The notes under the pieces were generated by a model, which saw only the letters and a list, made by a program, of their open reading frames with translations, was not told the DNA's origin and made no database searches. Shown here one piece after another: positions 53,420-64,000 of a stretch of 64,000 nucleotides of DNA. Source of the stretch: Tritrichomonas musculus (taxonomy: Eukaryota > Parabasalia > Tritrichomonadida > Tritrichomonadidae); NCBI GenBank assembly GCA_039105265.1, contig JAPFFF010000008.1:2914001-2978000 (forward strand). The letters run 5' to 3'. Numbering within the stretch: the first letter of the stretch is position 1; every line of letters begins with the position of its first letter. Both the position numbers and the translations under genes were made by a program.

Positions 53420-53823
53420 AAATAAAGTTTGAATCTCATTGAAACTTATGTTGAAGAATTTCATTGAAACATATGTTGTTGAATTTTATTGAAACACATT
53501 ATACAAAATGTAATAAAAATGTTATGCCAAATATCATTGCAATATATGGGATTGAATATCATTAAATTCATATTATGATGAATGTTATTAAAAATATATT
53601 CCATTGAATTTCATTGAAATATATTCTATTGAATTTCATTGAAATATATTCTATTGAATTTCATTGAAATATATTCTATTGAATTTCATTGAAATATATT
53701 CTATTGAATTTCATTGAAATATATTCTATTGAATTTCATTGAAATATATATTATTGAATTTCATTGAAATATATTCTATTGAATTTCATTGAAATATATA
53801 TTATTGAATTTCATTGAAACATC
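53420..53823. repeat. 25-bp minisatellite
   Basis: From about 53,598 to 53,820 the unit ttgaatttcattgaaatata plus ttcta (25 bp) repeats about nine times with little change. The left part is a degenerate version. Related degenerate copies fill the other spacers of the ankyrin locus. Confidence 0.95.
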
Positions 53824-54957
53824 TCAAAATGAAATTGATGTCAGGTTCAATTTAATACTCTGAGTTTTCATAAGAATGTCAACAAGCACGTAATAATCGT
53901 ATTTGCACAAATAGAAAAAATAAGATTTATTTATGCAATTGTTTTGAATAAAAGCATAATTGTAATTTTTGAGACATTGAATTAAAACATTTTTTGAATT
54001 TAGTTTTCTATTAATTGGGCTATTCAAAAAATAACCGACAAGTCTGTTATGATGACATTTTAAAGATTCGAGAATGTAACATTCATATAATTTACCATTC
54101 AAATCGCCAAATGCATCTTCATAAAGGTGAATTATTTTTATATCATTACTATGAATAACGAAATGATACAATGATTCTTTCATTTCATATTTATTTGACA
54201 AATAGTTGACAATTTTCAACGAGCCATAGAATGCTGCGTATTCAATCAAATCCAATTTTCCATTATTTTCAATTTGTTTTTTAATCAAAAAATGATTTGT
54301 TTCATAAACTGACAGTTTAATTATTGAATCGCGTGGACAATTTGTCATGGCTAAATTTCTAACAAATTCTTTAATTGAATCTTTTCGAATATATTGACAA
54401 ATCAGACTGTCATTTTGACCTTTTTTTCTTTTTCTTAAAAAATTTTCTTCCTTTTCGTTCTTTAATGCTTTAATCCATTCGTCCCAATTTAATTCACTTT
54501 TAGGAAACCATTTCTCATCTACAAATGGTAGAATTTCTGGTGTGAAATATTGCGGATATTTAGATTTAATATATTTTTCTGAAGTAATTTTTTTAGCTAC
54601 AAAATAATCAAATGTCATCATTTTGTTTTCAATAAGAAACAGAAGAAATCTCTTGTTGCTCTTGAAAATGGTGAAAATTTCAATATTTGAAAAATATTTT
54701 TTGATTTCTTTTTGAAAAAGTTTCAAAATTTGAAAGATTCTGCAATATAAATTTGAAGTATGACTGTGGTTGTTACCAATTCTTATAAGTAAATGCAGTA
54801 ATGATCTGAGTTCGTGTTGATTATAATAGATTTTAATATTATCAAAATAGGATTTTAATGTTTTAAAGCTTTCCTCTATATTACTTTCATCTTCTAAAAA
54901 AACTAAAAGTTTTCTTTGTATATTTTTCATTCGCTCCAAATAAATCTGAGAAATCAT
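53824..54957 (-). CDS. DUF3447-type ankyrin protein, N-terminal part
   Basis: The frame is open to a GTG at 54,987, but the first ATG is at 54,957 (MISQIYLERMKN), giving 377 residues. The helical N-terminal region (LRSLLHLLIRIGNNHSHTSN, then LLFLIENKMMTF) is the domain that precedes ankyrin repeats in the huge trichomonad DUF3447 family. Degenerate ankyrin-like units follow from about residue 230 (LDLIEYAAFYGSLKIVNYLS), and the frame ends in a partial repeat at the edge of the minisatellite. Most family members continue with several more repeats. The six orphan repeat units downstream on the same strand are the obvious continuation. Function in this family is unknown; ankyrin repeats bind proteins. 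Confidence 0.75.
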   Translation of the reverse strand: MISQIYLERMKNIQRKLLVFLEDESNIEESFKTLKSYFDNIKIYYNQHELRSLLHLLIRIGNNHSHTSNLYCRIFQILKLFQKEIKKYFSNIEIFTIFKSNKRFLLFLIENKMMTFDYFVAKKITSEKYIKSKYPQYFTPEILPFVDEKWFPKSELNWDEWIKALKNEKEENFLRKRKKGQNDSLICQYIRKDSIKEFVRNLAMTNCPRDSIIKLSVYETNHFLIKKQIENNGKLDLIEYAAFYGSLKIVNYLSNKYEMKESLYHFVIHSNDIKIIHLYEDAFGDLNGKLYECYILESLKCHHNRLVGYFLNSPINRKLNSKNVLIQCLKNYNYAFIQNNCINKSYFFYLCKYDYYVLVDILMKTQSIKLNLTSISF

Positions 54958-55440
54958 TTTATAAATGCTTTTGTTTAATTTATTCACAAAAAAATTCTAT
55001 GACATTTATTAAATAAATTGAATCCTGTCAAAATATAATTCAATTTGCTATATTGATTTATTCTTTCATCATTTCAAACATTTTTGTACATAATAATAAA
55101 TAATACCATTGTTAAAACAAATAAAACTTACCAAAATCTAAAAAATCGTTTTTATGCAATCAATTCGAAAAATTAAAAATCATTAATCATTTCAGAAGGC
55201 CGAAATTCAGTATTTAAGCATTTTTACGATTAGTAATTTTATATCGTCCCTCGACTATGAACTTGCTGCTTTTTCATAAGATAATTCTTACTCAGGACTA
55301 ATAAACTAGAATTTACAATTATAAACCGACTTGCCTACAATTACAGCCTGTTTTCTAACCAATTATCTCACAAATATTCCCGAAGACTAATGCTGTGAAA
55401 TTTACAATATTACAATCAGGGACGAGAATCTAGTCACATT
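54958..55440. other. A+T-rich spacer
   Basis: No gene seen. Confidence 0.55.
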
Positions 55441-55920
55441 ATATCCAAAACTATGATGAGAGCAACACAGTTTGTTCCGAATAAAGTGATTGAATCAATG
55501 AGAACTCTGATCAAACCGTTGAGGAAGAGGTTTACTTTCAACGAGTCAATGTTCTGTATTCAATTTGTTTGCTTGATGAAAAAGTGAACAAAATTGGGAA
55601 GTATTCGTTGATATATATCTATGGAAATGACGCCGATGTCAGCTGCAATTTAAGTAGAAACATGAAGTATCGAATTCTGTTTTTTTTTTTTTTTGTCGCC
55701 GATGGCTCAAATCCATATGACATTGTCCGTCAATATCTTGAAGAACATGATTATTGTCAGCTGTTACTTCTTATCTGAGAATATCGAGAATCCTCAAAAG
55801 TTGTATCATAAAAGACCTCCGAATATCAACACTTTTTGTGAGAAACTGTTCGATATGAGTTCGGTTACTTTGTCCTTAAATGCCAATGTCCCAAGTATAA
55901 ATTGCATGTTAATTTGTTGA
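55441..55920 (+). pseudogene. Decayed gene fragments, family uncertain
   Basis: Composition rises here. One frame reads DQTVEEEVYFQRVNVLYSIC then LLDEKVNKIGKYSLIYIYGN, and after a T run a second frame reads FVADGSNPYDIVRQYLEEHD. Breaks and frame changes are present and no start is convincing, so this looks like an old host gene copy. The family is not recognised; ankyrin- or BTB-type trichomonad genes are possible. Confidence 0.4.
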
Positions 55921-56493
55921 AAAACGAGCAAGTTAACTCATATCGAATTAATATCTCTTTTTTAACAGTTCTTTAAATATATAAAAAAATTTAAATAAAT
56001 TTAAATAAATATCTCTTTTTTATATGTTTAAAGAGATTTACGATAGCATAAAAAAATTTAAATAAATATCTTTTTTTATGTGTTTAAAAAATTTACGATA
56101 GCTTTCTACTTTCAAAAGTAATTATCAAATGATAAATTATTTGTTTACTTTTCATTTTAAAAAGGATGACTGGATTCATCAAATATAATTAAAGAAGTAG
56201 GAACTGACATCCACAGGTTTTGAAAGCTTTCGAGCATATTTCTTTAAAAGAAGAAGAAGGAACCATTACTTCTGTCTGTCAACAAAAGGCAAATGTAAAA
56301 GAGACTCAAGGAATGTTTGAATGCATTTTTTATAAAAAAAAAAAAAAAAAAAAGCTTGAATGAATTTTTAATAATTTGTGAATTGACTGCATAATCACAA
56401 TGAAGGAAGAAATGTCAATTTCAATGAATTACATTCCACAAAACGCATATTCATCGATCATTGTCGGTGATGTAGGAATTACTATCTTGCTAA

Positions 56494-56733
56494 TTGAATA
56501 AGATCATATATTTATTTCAACCAAATTTTGGTTTGAATCACAAAATATTATTTGCCCATCAGGAAGAATTATCAAAAAAAAAACTCTTATTTAATAAGAA
56601 TATGCAATTTCTTTCTTTGATTGATGTTTCATCAAATGAATGTTTCTACGATTTATTTGAAGCAAAGAAGGCATTGGAATTTCATTTAACATCGAAAATC
56701 CTTTTAAATGCAAAATCGCAAATTTTTTTTTAA
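56494..56733 (+). pseudogene. Possible gene remnant
   Basis: An open frame starting with TTG reads NMQFLSLIDVSSNECFYDLF, then EAKKALEFHLTSKILLNAKS. The sequence is more protein-like than the spacer but has no ATG at its start and no partner downstream. Possibly continuous with the fragments at 55.4-55.9 kb. Low certainty. Confidence 0.25.
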
Positions 56734-57169
56734 ATGATGTGCAGTTTTCAAAGGTATGATTTGATATGTATTCGGAAGATGTATTTTCCTTAATGGCATT
56801 TGCTAAGTTTGATTTTTGAAATGATATCATAAAATAACTTCGAAATTATCTGATGGAATTAAAATAACTCAATCAAAACTTCTTGGGGAAAAAAATCAAT
56901 TCAAAATATATGATGTTTCCAATGAATTAATGAAATAAATCATTTCTTTTTGTTTGGGTTGGATAACTATTTTATTTGAATCATTATTTTTAATGAATAT
57001 ACATTGAGATTTAGTAGTCAACCTTTTGATAATCTTCACTTTGCATAATTTTGGAAAGATATTGATGATTATTCCACTTTATGAGTTGTCTCTTCTTATT
57101 AATTCAATTGAAATCTTGAAAATACAAAAATTTAGGTTATAGTTATTCCAAAAATTTAAGCTAATGGAT
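56734..57169. other. A+T-rich spacer before tRNA-Asp
   Basis: No gene seen. Confidence 0.55.
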
Positions 57170-57240
57170 TCGCTGGTAGTGTAATGGTATCATGTAGGAT
57201 TGTCGTTCCTGTGACCCGGGTCCGATTCCCGGCCAGCGAG
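57170..57240 (+). tRNA. tRNA-Asp (anticodon GTC)
   Basis: The acceptor TCGCTGG pairs with CCAGCGA. The anticodon stem TAGGA/TCCTG (one T-G pair) closes the loop TTGTCGT, giving GTC. The T arm is CCGGG TCCGATT CCCGG. The discriminator is G, as expected for Asp. No intron and no encoded CCA. A T-rich tail directly after (tattttttttttttt) is the Pol III terminator. Confidence 0.95.
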
Positions 57241-57389
57241 TATTTTTTTTTTTTAATTCATATTTTTAACAGAGATCATTTCGAGCACTTTGCATATTGC
57301 GTTATTTTTTTAGCATTTCTCAGGCTTTAAAATTTCTTTAGCTAAATAATTATAATAATTAAAAAAAAAAAAGAATATTTTGAAAATTA

Positions 57390-57968
57390 TTATTTTAAGC
57401 CTCCGCAAAGAAGGACTTGGTCAAGAACTGAAGGAAACTGTTCAATAGTACTAACAACAACGTCCTTATTGCTGAAAAGACGCTGGAAAACCAATTCTTT
57501 GTTTCTTGTTTCTTCTCTTGACATTGGTTCCCAACCAAAATTTCTAACAAAAATGTTAAACAAACAGGAAAGCTTTTTCTTGTTGAATCGGATATTTTTA
57601 TTGCCGCTGATTTTGAGCTGTAAGTATTGCTTTAATTGTAATTGTGTGGAAATTCGATCGCACATCTTGACGGTTACCAAGGCTGATAAACCAGGTGCTT
57701 GATCGAATTTTTGTGAGGGATTTTGTTGTGGTAGATTGGCTGGGATATTTCTTGGAACATTTTGAAGTGGCCGATTCTGGCATTGATACTCATTCATCAC
57801 TTTTTCAGGTTGATTACTTTGATTTGTGTCCACCAGTTCAACTTGGTTGATGTTGACTTCATCAAAAACAAAAATATTTGGATCAAATTGAAATTCATCA
57901 TCGTAGCATTCAAAAAATGTGTGGAATTCATCGAGCGTGTCTGGCTGGAAATCTTCCTCATCATTCAT
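57390..57968 (-). CDS. Unknown protein with acidic N-terminus
   Basis: 192 residues from a true ATG. The first 40 are acidic-aromatic (MNDEEDFQPDTLDEFHTFFE, CYDDEFQFDPN) and the middle is Asn/Gln/Pro-rich (residues about 50-90). The C-terminal 100 look like a compact helical domain (ISTQLQLKQYLQLKISGNKN, LFNIFVRNFGWEPMSREETR, VVVSTIEQFPSVLDQVLLCG). The build, acidic tail plus disordered linker plus small domain, suggests a regulatory or adaptor protein. No family is recognised. Unlike many frames nearby it is not A+T low complexity. It ends about 150 bp from tRNA-Asp. Confidence 0.65.
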   Translation of the reverse strand: MNDEEDFQPDTLDEFHTFFECYDDEFQFDPNIFVFDEVNINQVELVDTNQSNQPEKVMNEYQCQNRPLQNVPRNIPANLPQQNPSQKFDQAPGLSALVTVKMCDRISTQLQLKQYLQLKISGNKNIRFNKKKLSCLFNIFVRNFGWEPMSREETRNKELVFQRLFSNKDVVVSTIEQFPSVLDQVLLCGGLK

Positions 57969-58081
57969 TAAACAAATTCTATGAACAAGCTTTTAGAAAA
58001 AATGATATGAATTTATAGAATATATTTATTTATCTTTATTCAATATATATCATTCAATTTTGAATTAAAATCTAAGCTTAT

Positions 58082-58126
58082 AAAGTATAGAAAAACCTGA
58101 TAAATTTTGAGGTTTTTCTATACTTT
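58082..58126. repeat. Perfect 17-bp-stem hairpin
   Basis: aaagtatagaaaaacct (58,082-58,098) and its exact inverse (58,110-58,126) flank an 11-base loop. It lies 114 bp upstream of the start of the leftward unknown gene. It could be a tiny MITE or a regulatory structure. Confidence 0.85.
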
Positions 58127-59318
58127 TATAAAATTTTAATTTGAATTATTTTTTCTTATTTTTATTAAGAACAAAATAACAAATATTATTGGTTTATAAA
58201 AATGCTAATTACATCATATTCAAACGAAATCAAATAAAATTTAAGGGAGTAGTTGGATATGCTTTCGATTGAGAAGAGCATAGAAATATTTTGTATGTGC
58301 AATCAAATATTTGAATGAGGCATTCAAATTGATTGAAAGACCATTCAAAATGATCAGAAAAAAAAGCATTTTAAATCAGTCCACAAAAAAAATATCTAAT
58401 ATTGGAATATGCCAATGTTTGGGAAATAATCCGAATTTTATTTTCATCCAGAAAACATCTTAAAAGATTAAATATTTAAAAAAAACAAAAAAACAAAAAA
58501 CAGCGTGGATTTGGATTTGCTTTTAAAAAAGGAAAGAATTAATTATATGAAGCATAAACGAAAAAATAAAAATAACTGATTATTTCCAATCTAATGGAAT
58601 CAAAAAAGCTTCATTATCATAGATTAATAAGAAGCTAAAATAATTTTAAAAAAGATCACGAAAAATCCAATCTTCGCGTAGAATCTATTTTGTGCCATTT
58701 AATTCGAGTATTGTAAAATGATTATTGTTTTAATTGCTTATTTAATATTTTTGTTGAATAATATTTGATAAATAACAGAATAATTCTATTTATTTTTAAG
58801 AAAATTGAAAATTTTCTGAACGGAGTTGGCTTTTTTGAAGAAAGGCGTTGAATCAAAATTAAAGGTTGTATATTGAATATGCATCATCACTTATAAAATC
58901 GATTGTCCCATATGTTAAAAATGTGAAACACATAAAAAGATATTAATTTGATATGCAAATTTGTCCAAAAAAAAATGTTTTTAGACGTAATAATGAATTT
59001 ATCATCTCTTTTGTTGATGCCTATAATTAGTAAATTGGCGAAAATATCAAGAATCAGGAAAATAAATGAATTTTTTTTCAAATATAATAATAAAATTTTA
59101 TGATAATTTTTCTCAATTTTTATTTACATAAATTCTCTCGATATCTTTTTATTATATGAGCTTTAAATCCAATAAAATTGTAATCTCATTAAATATATGA
59201 TATTTAATTATTTCATAAAAATTAATATGTCTTATTTATATTATAATAAAGATATTCATTGAACAAAAATATAGGATGTTTAAAATAATTTGAAAGCTGT
59301 AGTTTTTTTTTTTTTTTT
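58127..59318. other. A+T-rich spacer
   Basis: No gene supported. Confidence 0.55.
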
Positions 59319-60202
59319 TACCGTATATAAAATAACTTCATAACGCTTAGAATAACTACTGAACACTTCTGACTTTTTGAAAAGCAGTTCAGAATTGGTT
59401 GAATAGTATTATTCAAAAAGCCAATAGTGTTATTATATTAGACTATACTATTTGGTCATATATATATTATAGTAGAGGCATTCGGATGAAACTTTTTGAG
59501 ATAATTTCTAGCGGTTTTCATTATTTGCAAAGCCAAACATAAAGAAAAAGATTACTCAAACCAATCAAATAAAGCAATTTTCAATCGCGCATTTACATCA
59601 AATGACTTCAGTGGGCAATTATATTGCATCGTTCTCAAAATCATTTTCAAACTGCTTCAAAATTCAAATCGAACGAAGAAAAATATTCAACGAAAAGCAA
59701 ATAAAACTGGATCAAGATTCATCAAAAAGCGAATAGGCATTAGCTGAGCGTAAGATGAGCTCTTCAATTGGAGATTACCTCTCTTTTAGTAGTGAATGAT
59801 CTTTGAACATAACTAAATCCCAAAACAATGTGAAGAATTTTGTCGAATTAAGGCTTTTCTAGTTCAAACTTGTTACTTTTTCTCTTTTTTTTTTTCTTAT
59901 AATCTTTTTTTAATACTAAATTTTTAAATTATTACCTATTTTATTTCTTTTTTGTTTATTTTATTATTTTGATATCTTTTTTTCACTTTTGTTTTTTGTG
60001 AAAAGAGAATCAAGATTCAAAATGTTTATCCATTTTGAAATTTTGAGATATATTGAAAATCTTTTCTAAAACTCTTGAAAAAGTTGTTAAAAATTCAATG
60101 GTCTTTAGAAAAAGAATTTGTAATGTTCATAAAATTTGAATATATCTCTCAATAGCTTTCAGTAGTTATTCTGAGTGTTATGAAGAATTTTGAGATACGG
60201 TA
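59319..60202. mobile_element. 884-bp inverted-repeat element
   Basis: The left end TACCGTATATAAAATAACTT and the right end, inverted TACCGTATCTCAAAATTCTT, share about 50 bases at roughly 80% identity, including cagaataactactga or its near copy. The interior has no long frame. TA at both ends could be part of the target. Non-autonomous DNA element; the divergence of its ends suggests an old copy. Confidence 0.7.
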
Positions 60203-60574
60203 AGGGTCGAGTTTAATAGAAAATTTGAATTTTCACAAAAATTGAATTAAAATGCTCCATTATTTTTATTCTTTCAAAATAAGATTTTATCATTAAAAAT
60301 AATTCAAATTTTTTGATGCCTTATGTTTTAATTTTCAATAATATTTTATAATTATAGTGTATATTTTTAATATGTAATATGTTTAAATATTTATTTAATT
60401 ATATATATTAATATAAATATTGCAAATATTTATATTTTTATCAAGATAATTGATATTTTTATATATTGAATCTTCAGAATCTAAAATGAAATAAAAATAT
60501 TTATATATCATAAAATTTAATATTTCTCTAATATTTAAATTTTATATACATTATATATATTATTATATAATAAT

Positions 60575-61507
60575 TACAGCTCGGAATTATTACTGTTGCG
60601 TTATTTTACAGTAATAAGCAAATAAAAGAGCAATTTGAAAATTTTCAAAAATTTTTAAAAATTTAAAAATTTAAAATTTTAATATTTTTTTCAATTGTGT
60701 TCTTTAGTTGAAAATCGTATCATTCTCTTAATTATGATAAAATAAAACTTGGATTTATTCATTTATAAAAATATTATTCTCAAAAAGTTCGATTTAATTA
60801 TCATTCATTTTTATACAAATATAAACGATCTGAAGGTCAAATATATTTGACTTTAAAAAGGCCAAAAAGTTTCCATTACTGCAGTTAGCGGTTTGCAGTA
60901 ATAAGGTATTCAATTCAATTTTACCATAAATAGGTGAAAAAACCGCCCTTATTACTGCAGTTAGCGGTTTACAGTAATAAGAATTCAATTATTATTGACC
61001 TATTTTTTGCCTTAAAAGAGGTTATTGATTAATATTATGGTGAATATAATATTCAATATAATATTAAATTTTAATTATTATGACTTTCTATTATTTTTTT
61101 AATGTTCACATTATCATTAAGTTAATTCATACTTTTTTACTGATTTGAAAATTTGTATTTTCAATACTAAGAATTAAATAGAATCAAAAAATAATTATAC
61201 AGAAAAAATAAATTAATTTTGAATTCTAATCTGAAATTTTCTATTTAGAAATATATTTTTTGAATATTTTATTTATATTATTTTAATTATTTTGAATACT
61301 TTATTTATATTATTTTATTAATTTTGAATGCTTTTGTTAGCATTTTGAATTTTTTTTATAATTTCTCAAAATTTTAATGAAAGCAAAATTTTTCAAAATT
61401 TTTATATATCAAAAATTTTTAATTTGACAATTTTGAGCAAAATCCCAAATCGCAGTCATAAGAAGACAAAAAATTGAATGGGCCTGCAGTAGTAATTCCG
61501 AGCTGTA
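60575..61507. mobile_element. 0.93-kb hAT-like non-autonomous element, copy 1
   Basis: Ends TACAGCTCGGAATTATTACT and its inverse, 21 bp with one mismatch. Both sides carry the same 8 bases, ataataat (60,567-60,574 and 61,508-61,515). An 8-bp target duplication with short ends fits the hAT superfamily (Merlin is an alternative). The interior holds three hairpins built on the same motif (attactg...cagtaat) near 60,589-60,618, 60,875-60,902 and 60,948-60,981. A 64-codon minus-strand frame (60,794-60,988) has no recognised domain and is probably not a gene. Confidence 0.85.
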
Positions 61508-62373
61508 ATAATAATATTAAAATTTATTAACTTTAATTATTGATTATAATCGAGACATAATATAAATAAAATTTATAAAAAAATTGTGTGAAAATTTCAA
61601 ACTTTATTAAAATAAAAAACAAACACGTTTTTTGTCATCATCCCAAAGTAAATAATTATATTTTATGATCCAAATAAGCATTGATATTAATAAATAATCT
61701 ATTTAAATAGTAGAAAGATAAAATATAATTTATTTTCTTAATATTTTTTTAAAAATAAAAATAAAATTAAATATTAGATATCACATGAAATATATAATGC
61801 TTCTTATATAAAATAAATAGATTTTTTTAGTAAAAATATTTGTTTAATCTGCTCAAATTTAATAATATTTTTAAAAAAAAAATTTGAAAAAAAAATTTTA
61901 AAATTTATATTTTACATTCGTTTCTCACCTTATATAAATATTTATAATGTTTTATAAAATCTAATTTGAATTCATATATTAATTAAAGAATCATAATATA
62001 AATAAAAAACTTAAAATATTCTTAATTGATAAAGATATTATAAAAAAATAAAATATCCTCTCAAATATTTTGTGAAAAAAAAAACTTAAGAATTGAATTT
62101 AAAATTTTCATAAAATTTTAACTTAAAAATAAGTGAAAATTTTTTTAGAGTAAAATTTTAAGAAAAAAATATGCTTATCTTATTTAAAAACAAAGTATTA
62201 AATTTATTAATAATAAATAATAATATTATAATTAATTATAAAAATAAAAATAGTTTTATATAGCATAATCCTGAAATTAGCTAGTTATATTATCCGATCA
62301 AATTTAATGTTCATCATTCAAACATGAAATATATCCAATAAATCAAATATAGATGTATATAAAAAGTAAAATG
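61508..62373. other. A+T-rich spacer between the two element copies
   Basis: No gene seen. Includes the target-duplication copies of the flanking elements. Confidence 0.6.
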
Positions 62374-63316
62374 TACAGCTCGGAATTATTACTGTTGCGT
62401 TATTTTACAGTAATAAGCAAATAATAGAGCAATTTGAAAATTTTCAAAAATTTTTAAAAATTTAAAAATTTAAAATTTTAATATTTTTTCAATTGTGTTC
62501 TTTAGTTGAAAATCGTATCATTCTCTTAATTATGATAAAATAAAACTTGGATTTATTCATTTATAAAAATATTATTCTCAAAAAGTTCGATTTAATTATC
62601 ATTCATTTTTATACAAATATAAACGATCTGAAGGTCAAATATATTTGACTTTAAAAAGGCCAAAAAGTTTCCATTACTGCAGTTAGCGGTTTGCAGTAAT
62701 AAGGTATTCAATTCAATTTTACCATAAATAGGTGAAAAAACCGCCCTTATTACTGCAGTTAGCGGTTTACAGTAATAAGAATTCAATTATTATTGACCTA
62801 TTTTTTGCCTTAAAAGAGGTTATTGATTAATATTATGGTGAATATAATATTCAATATAATATTAAATTTTTTTTATTTATGACTTTCTAATATTTTTTAA
62901 ATGTTCACATTATCATTAAATTAATTCATACTTTTTTACTGATTTAAAGCAAATTGAAAATTTGTATATTAAGTTTCTAAGAATTAAATAGAATCGAAAA
63001 ATAATTATACAGAAAAAATTAATTAATTTTGAATTGTAATCTGAAATTTTCTATTTAGAATTTTATTTTTTAAATATTAATTTATATTATTTTAATTATT
63101 TTGAATACTTTATTTATTATATTTTATTAATTTTGAATGCTTTTGTTAGCATTTTAAATTATTTGTTATAATTTCTCAAAACTTAAAAGAAAGCAAAATT
63201 TTTCAAAATTTTTATCATCAAAAATTTTTAATTTGACAATTTTAAGCAAAATCCCAAATCGCAGTCATAAGAAGACAAAAAATTGAATGGGCCTGCAGTA
63301 GTAATTCCGAGCTGTA
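62374..63316. mobile_element. 0.94-kb hAT-like non-autonomous element, copy 2
   Basis: Same orientation and nearly the same sequence as the copy at 60,575. Its own 8-bp target duplication, gtaaaatg, is exact (62,366-62,373 and 63,317-63,324), so it inserted independently and not by tandem duplication. All three internal hairpins are kept. The 64-codon frame at 62,592-62,786 translates identically to that of copy 1. High identity and an intact duplication point to recent mobility. Confidence 0.9.
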
Positions 63317-63324
63317 GTAAAATG

Positions 63325-64000
63325 TTTAAATATTTTAATATTTATTTAGAAAATCAAAAATAATTATTAAATTTTTTTTCATTGAAATAGTTTGAATGAG
63401 TTTCTAATCATTATTTTTTCCTTCTCAATTACGGTATTAGAAAAAAATTCAATGAAATTCTGAGGAAGATTTTTTTCATTCAAATTTGATAAGAATAAGT
63501 TTTGAGAGAAATTCAATGCACATTCAATTTTGAAGGACAAAAATATAAAACAAAATGGACGCACGAGATCGTAGCGTTTAATATTCGGAAAAAGATATAT
63601 TACTACGGATACATCAAAGAAAAAAAGTACGATTGCCAAGAAAGCAAATCTTTAGAGCATAAAAATATTATTTTGATATTTCCATAAATAATAAATATTT
63701 AACCCCAAAAAACTCCAATTATATTAGAATAAGGCAAGAATAGTACAAATGTTAAAATAAAATCAAAAAATAAAAAATTCATTCAACCAAAAAAGTTTTA
63801 AAAAATTGAGAGGAAATTGAATACTCAAACTCGACCCTTAAGGGTATACATTCTGAGGTTTTTATATAGATTATTTGCTTTTCAATTTTGAGAATATAAA
63901 AACATTTTTCTTTGTATTTTGTGAGATTTTTCAAATTTGAATGCGATCGAAAAAAAGAAGATTTTTTTGAATTTCCATGAATATCATCTGTATTTAGATT
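63325..64000. other. A+T-rich end of the window with a possible gene remnant
   Basis: A less A+T-rich stretch at 63,502-63,690 reads REIQCTFNFEGQKYKTKWTH then EIVAFNIRKKIYYYGYIKEK on the plus strand without an ATG start. It may be a remnant of a host gene. At 63,828-63,838 cccttaaggg sits beside ctcgac, inverse to gggtcgagttt at 60,204. Confidence 0.3.

Noticed and set aside
53420-53823. CRISPR-like array
   Set aside because: 25-bp units are directly adjacent with no unique spacers; it is a minisatellite.
55241-55440. Inverted tcgtccct motif as element ends
   Set aside because: Only eight bases pair.
60794-60988. 64-codon frame in the hAT-like element (and 62,592-62,786)
   Set aside because: Identical only because the two copies are nearly identical. 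It overlaps the hairpins and has no domain.

Overview
The window looks like a piece of a parabasalid (trichomonad) nuclear genome, probably Tritrichomonas or a close relative. Three things point there: a Maverick/Polinton at the left edge, a DUF3447-type ankyrin protein, and compact genes with no recognisable introns set in extremely A+T-rich DNA with long T runs. The genus is inference. The protist itself is well supported by the host genes: UBA3, 14-3-3, Pescadillo, a two-repeat Myb protein, a PP2A B56 subunit, a kelch protein and nuclear tRNAs.

Region 1, 1-14,099: the right-hand part of a Maverick/Polinton, cut by the window edge. Two fibre-like genes run rightward. About eleven genes run leftward, including a retroviral-type integrase, a packaging ATPase, capsid-like proteins, small basic proteins and an HNH endonuclease. 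DNA polymerase B and the protease are not seen and would lie to the left. The element is clearly less A+T-rich than its surroundings and its right end carries a 316-bp fold-back unit.

Region 2, 14,100-18,060: a decayed gene fragment, then a full-length NEDD8 E1 catalytic subunit (UBA3), then a PP2A B56-type gene lying in three reading frames.

Region 3, 18,060-27,500: about 9.5 kb with no gene I can support. It holds a four-copy 276-bp satellite, several inverted-repeat (MITE-like) elements and a near-perfect hairpin.

Region 4, 27,500-42,540: the gene-rich core, with a Myb factor, a 1,026-residue coiled-coil protein, 14-3-3, Pescadillo, a small acidic orphan, a doublecortin-like plus P-loop protein and a kelch protein. 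A palindromic element with a G+C-rich centre sits before the kelch gene.

Region 5, 42,540-64,000: sparse. It has a long-TIR element at 43.5 kb, an orphan gene with a duplicated motif, tRNA-Leu, a 1.4-kb TA-flanked element, a tRNA-like locus, a DUF3447 gene followed by single ankyrin repeats separated by 25-bp minisatellite spacers, tRNA-Asp, an orphan gene, and two copies of a 0.93-kb element with matching 8-bp target duplications.

The host genes do not form a pathway. They are separate housekeeping genes (neddylation, phosphatase targeting, phosphoserine binding, ribosome biogenesis, transcription). The coherent multi-gene unit is the Maverick/Polinton. The most unusual local structure is the ankyrin/minisatellite locus at 51.4-55.0 kb.
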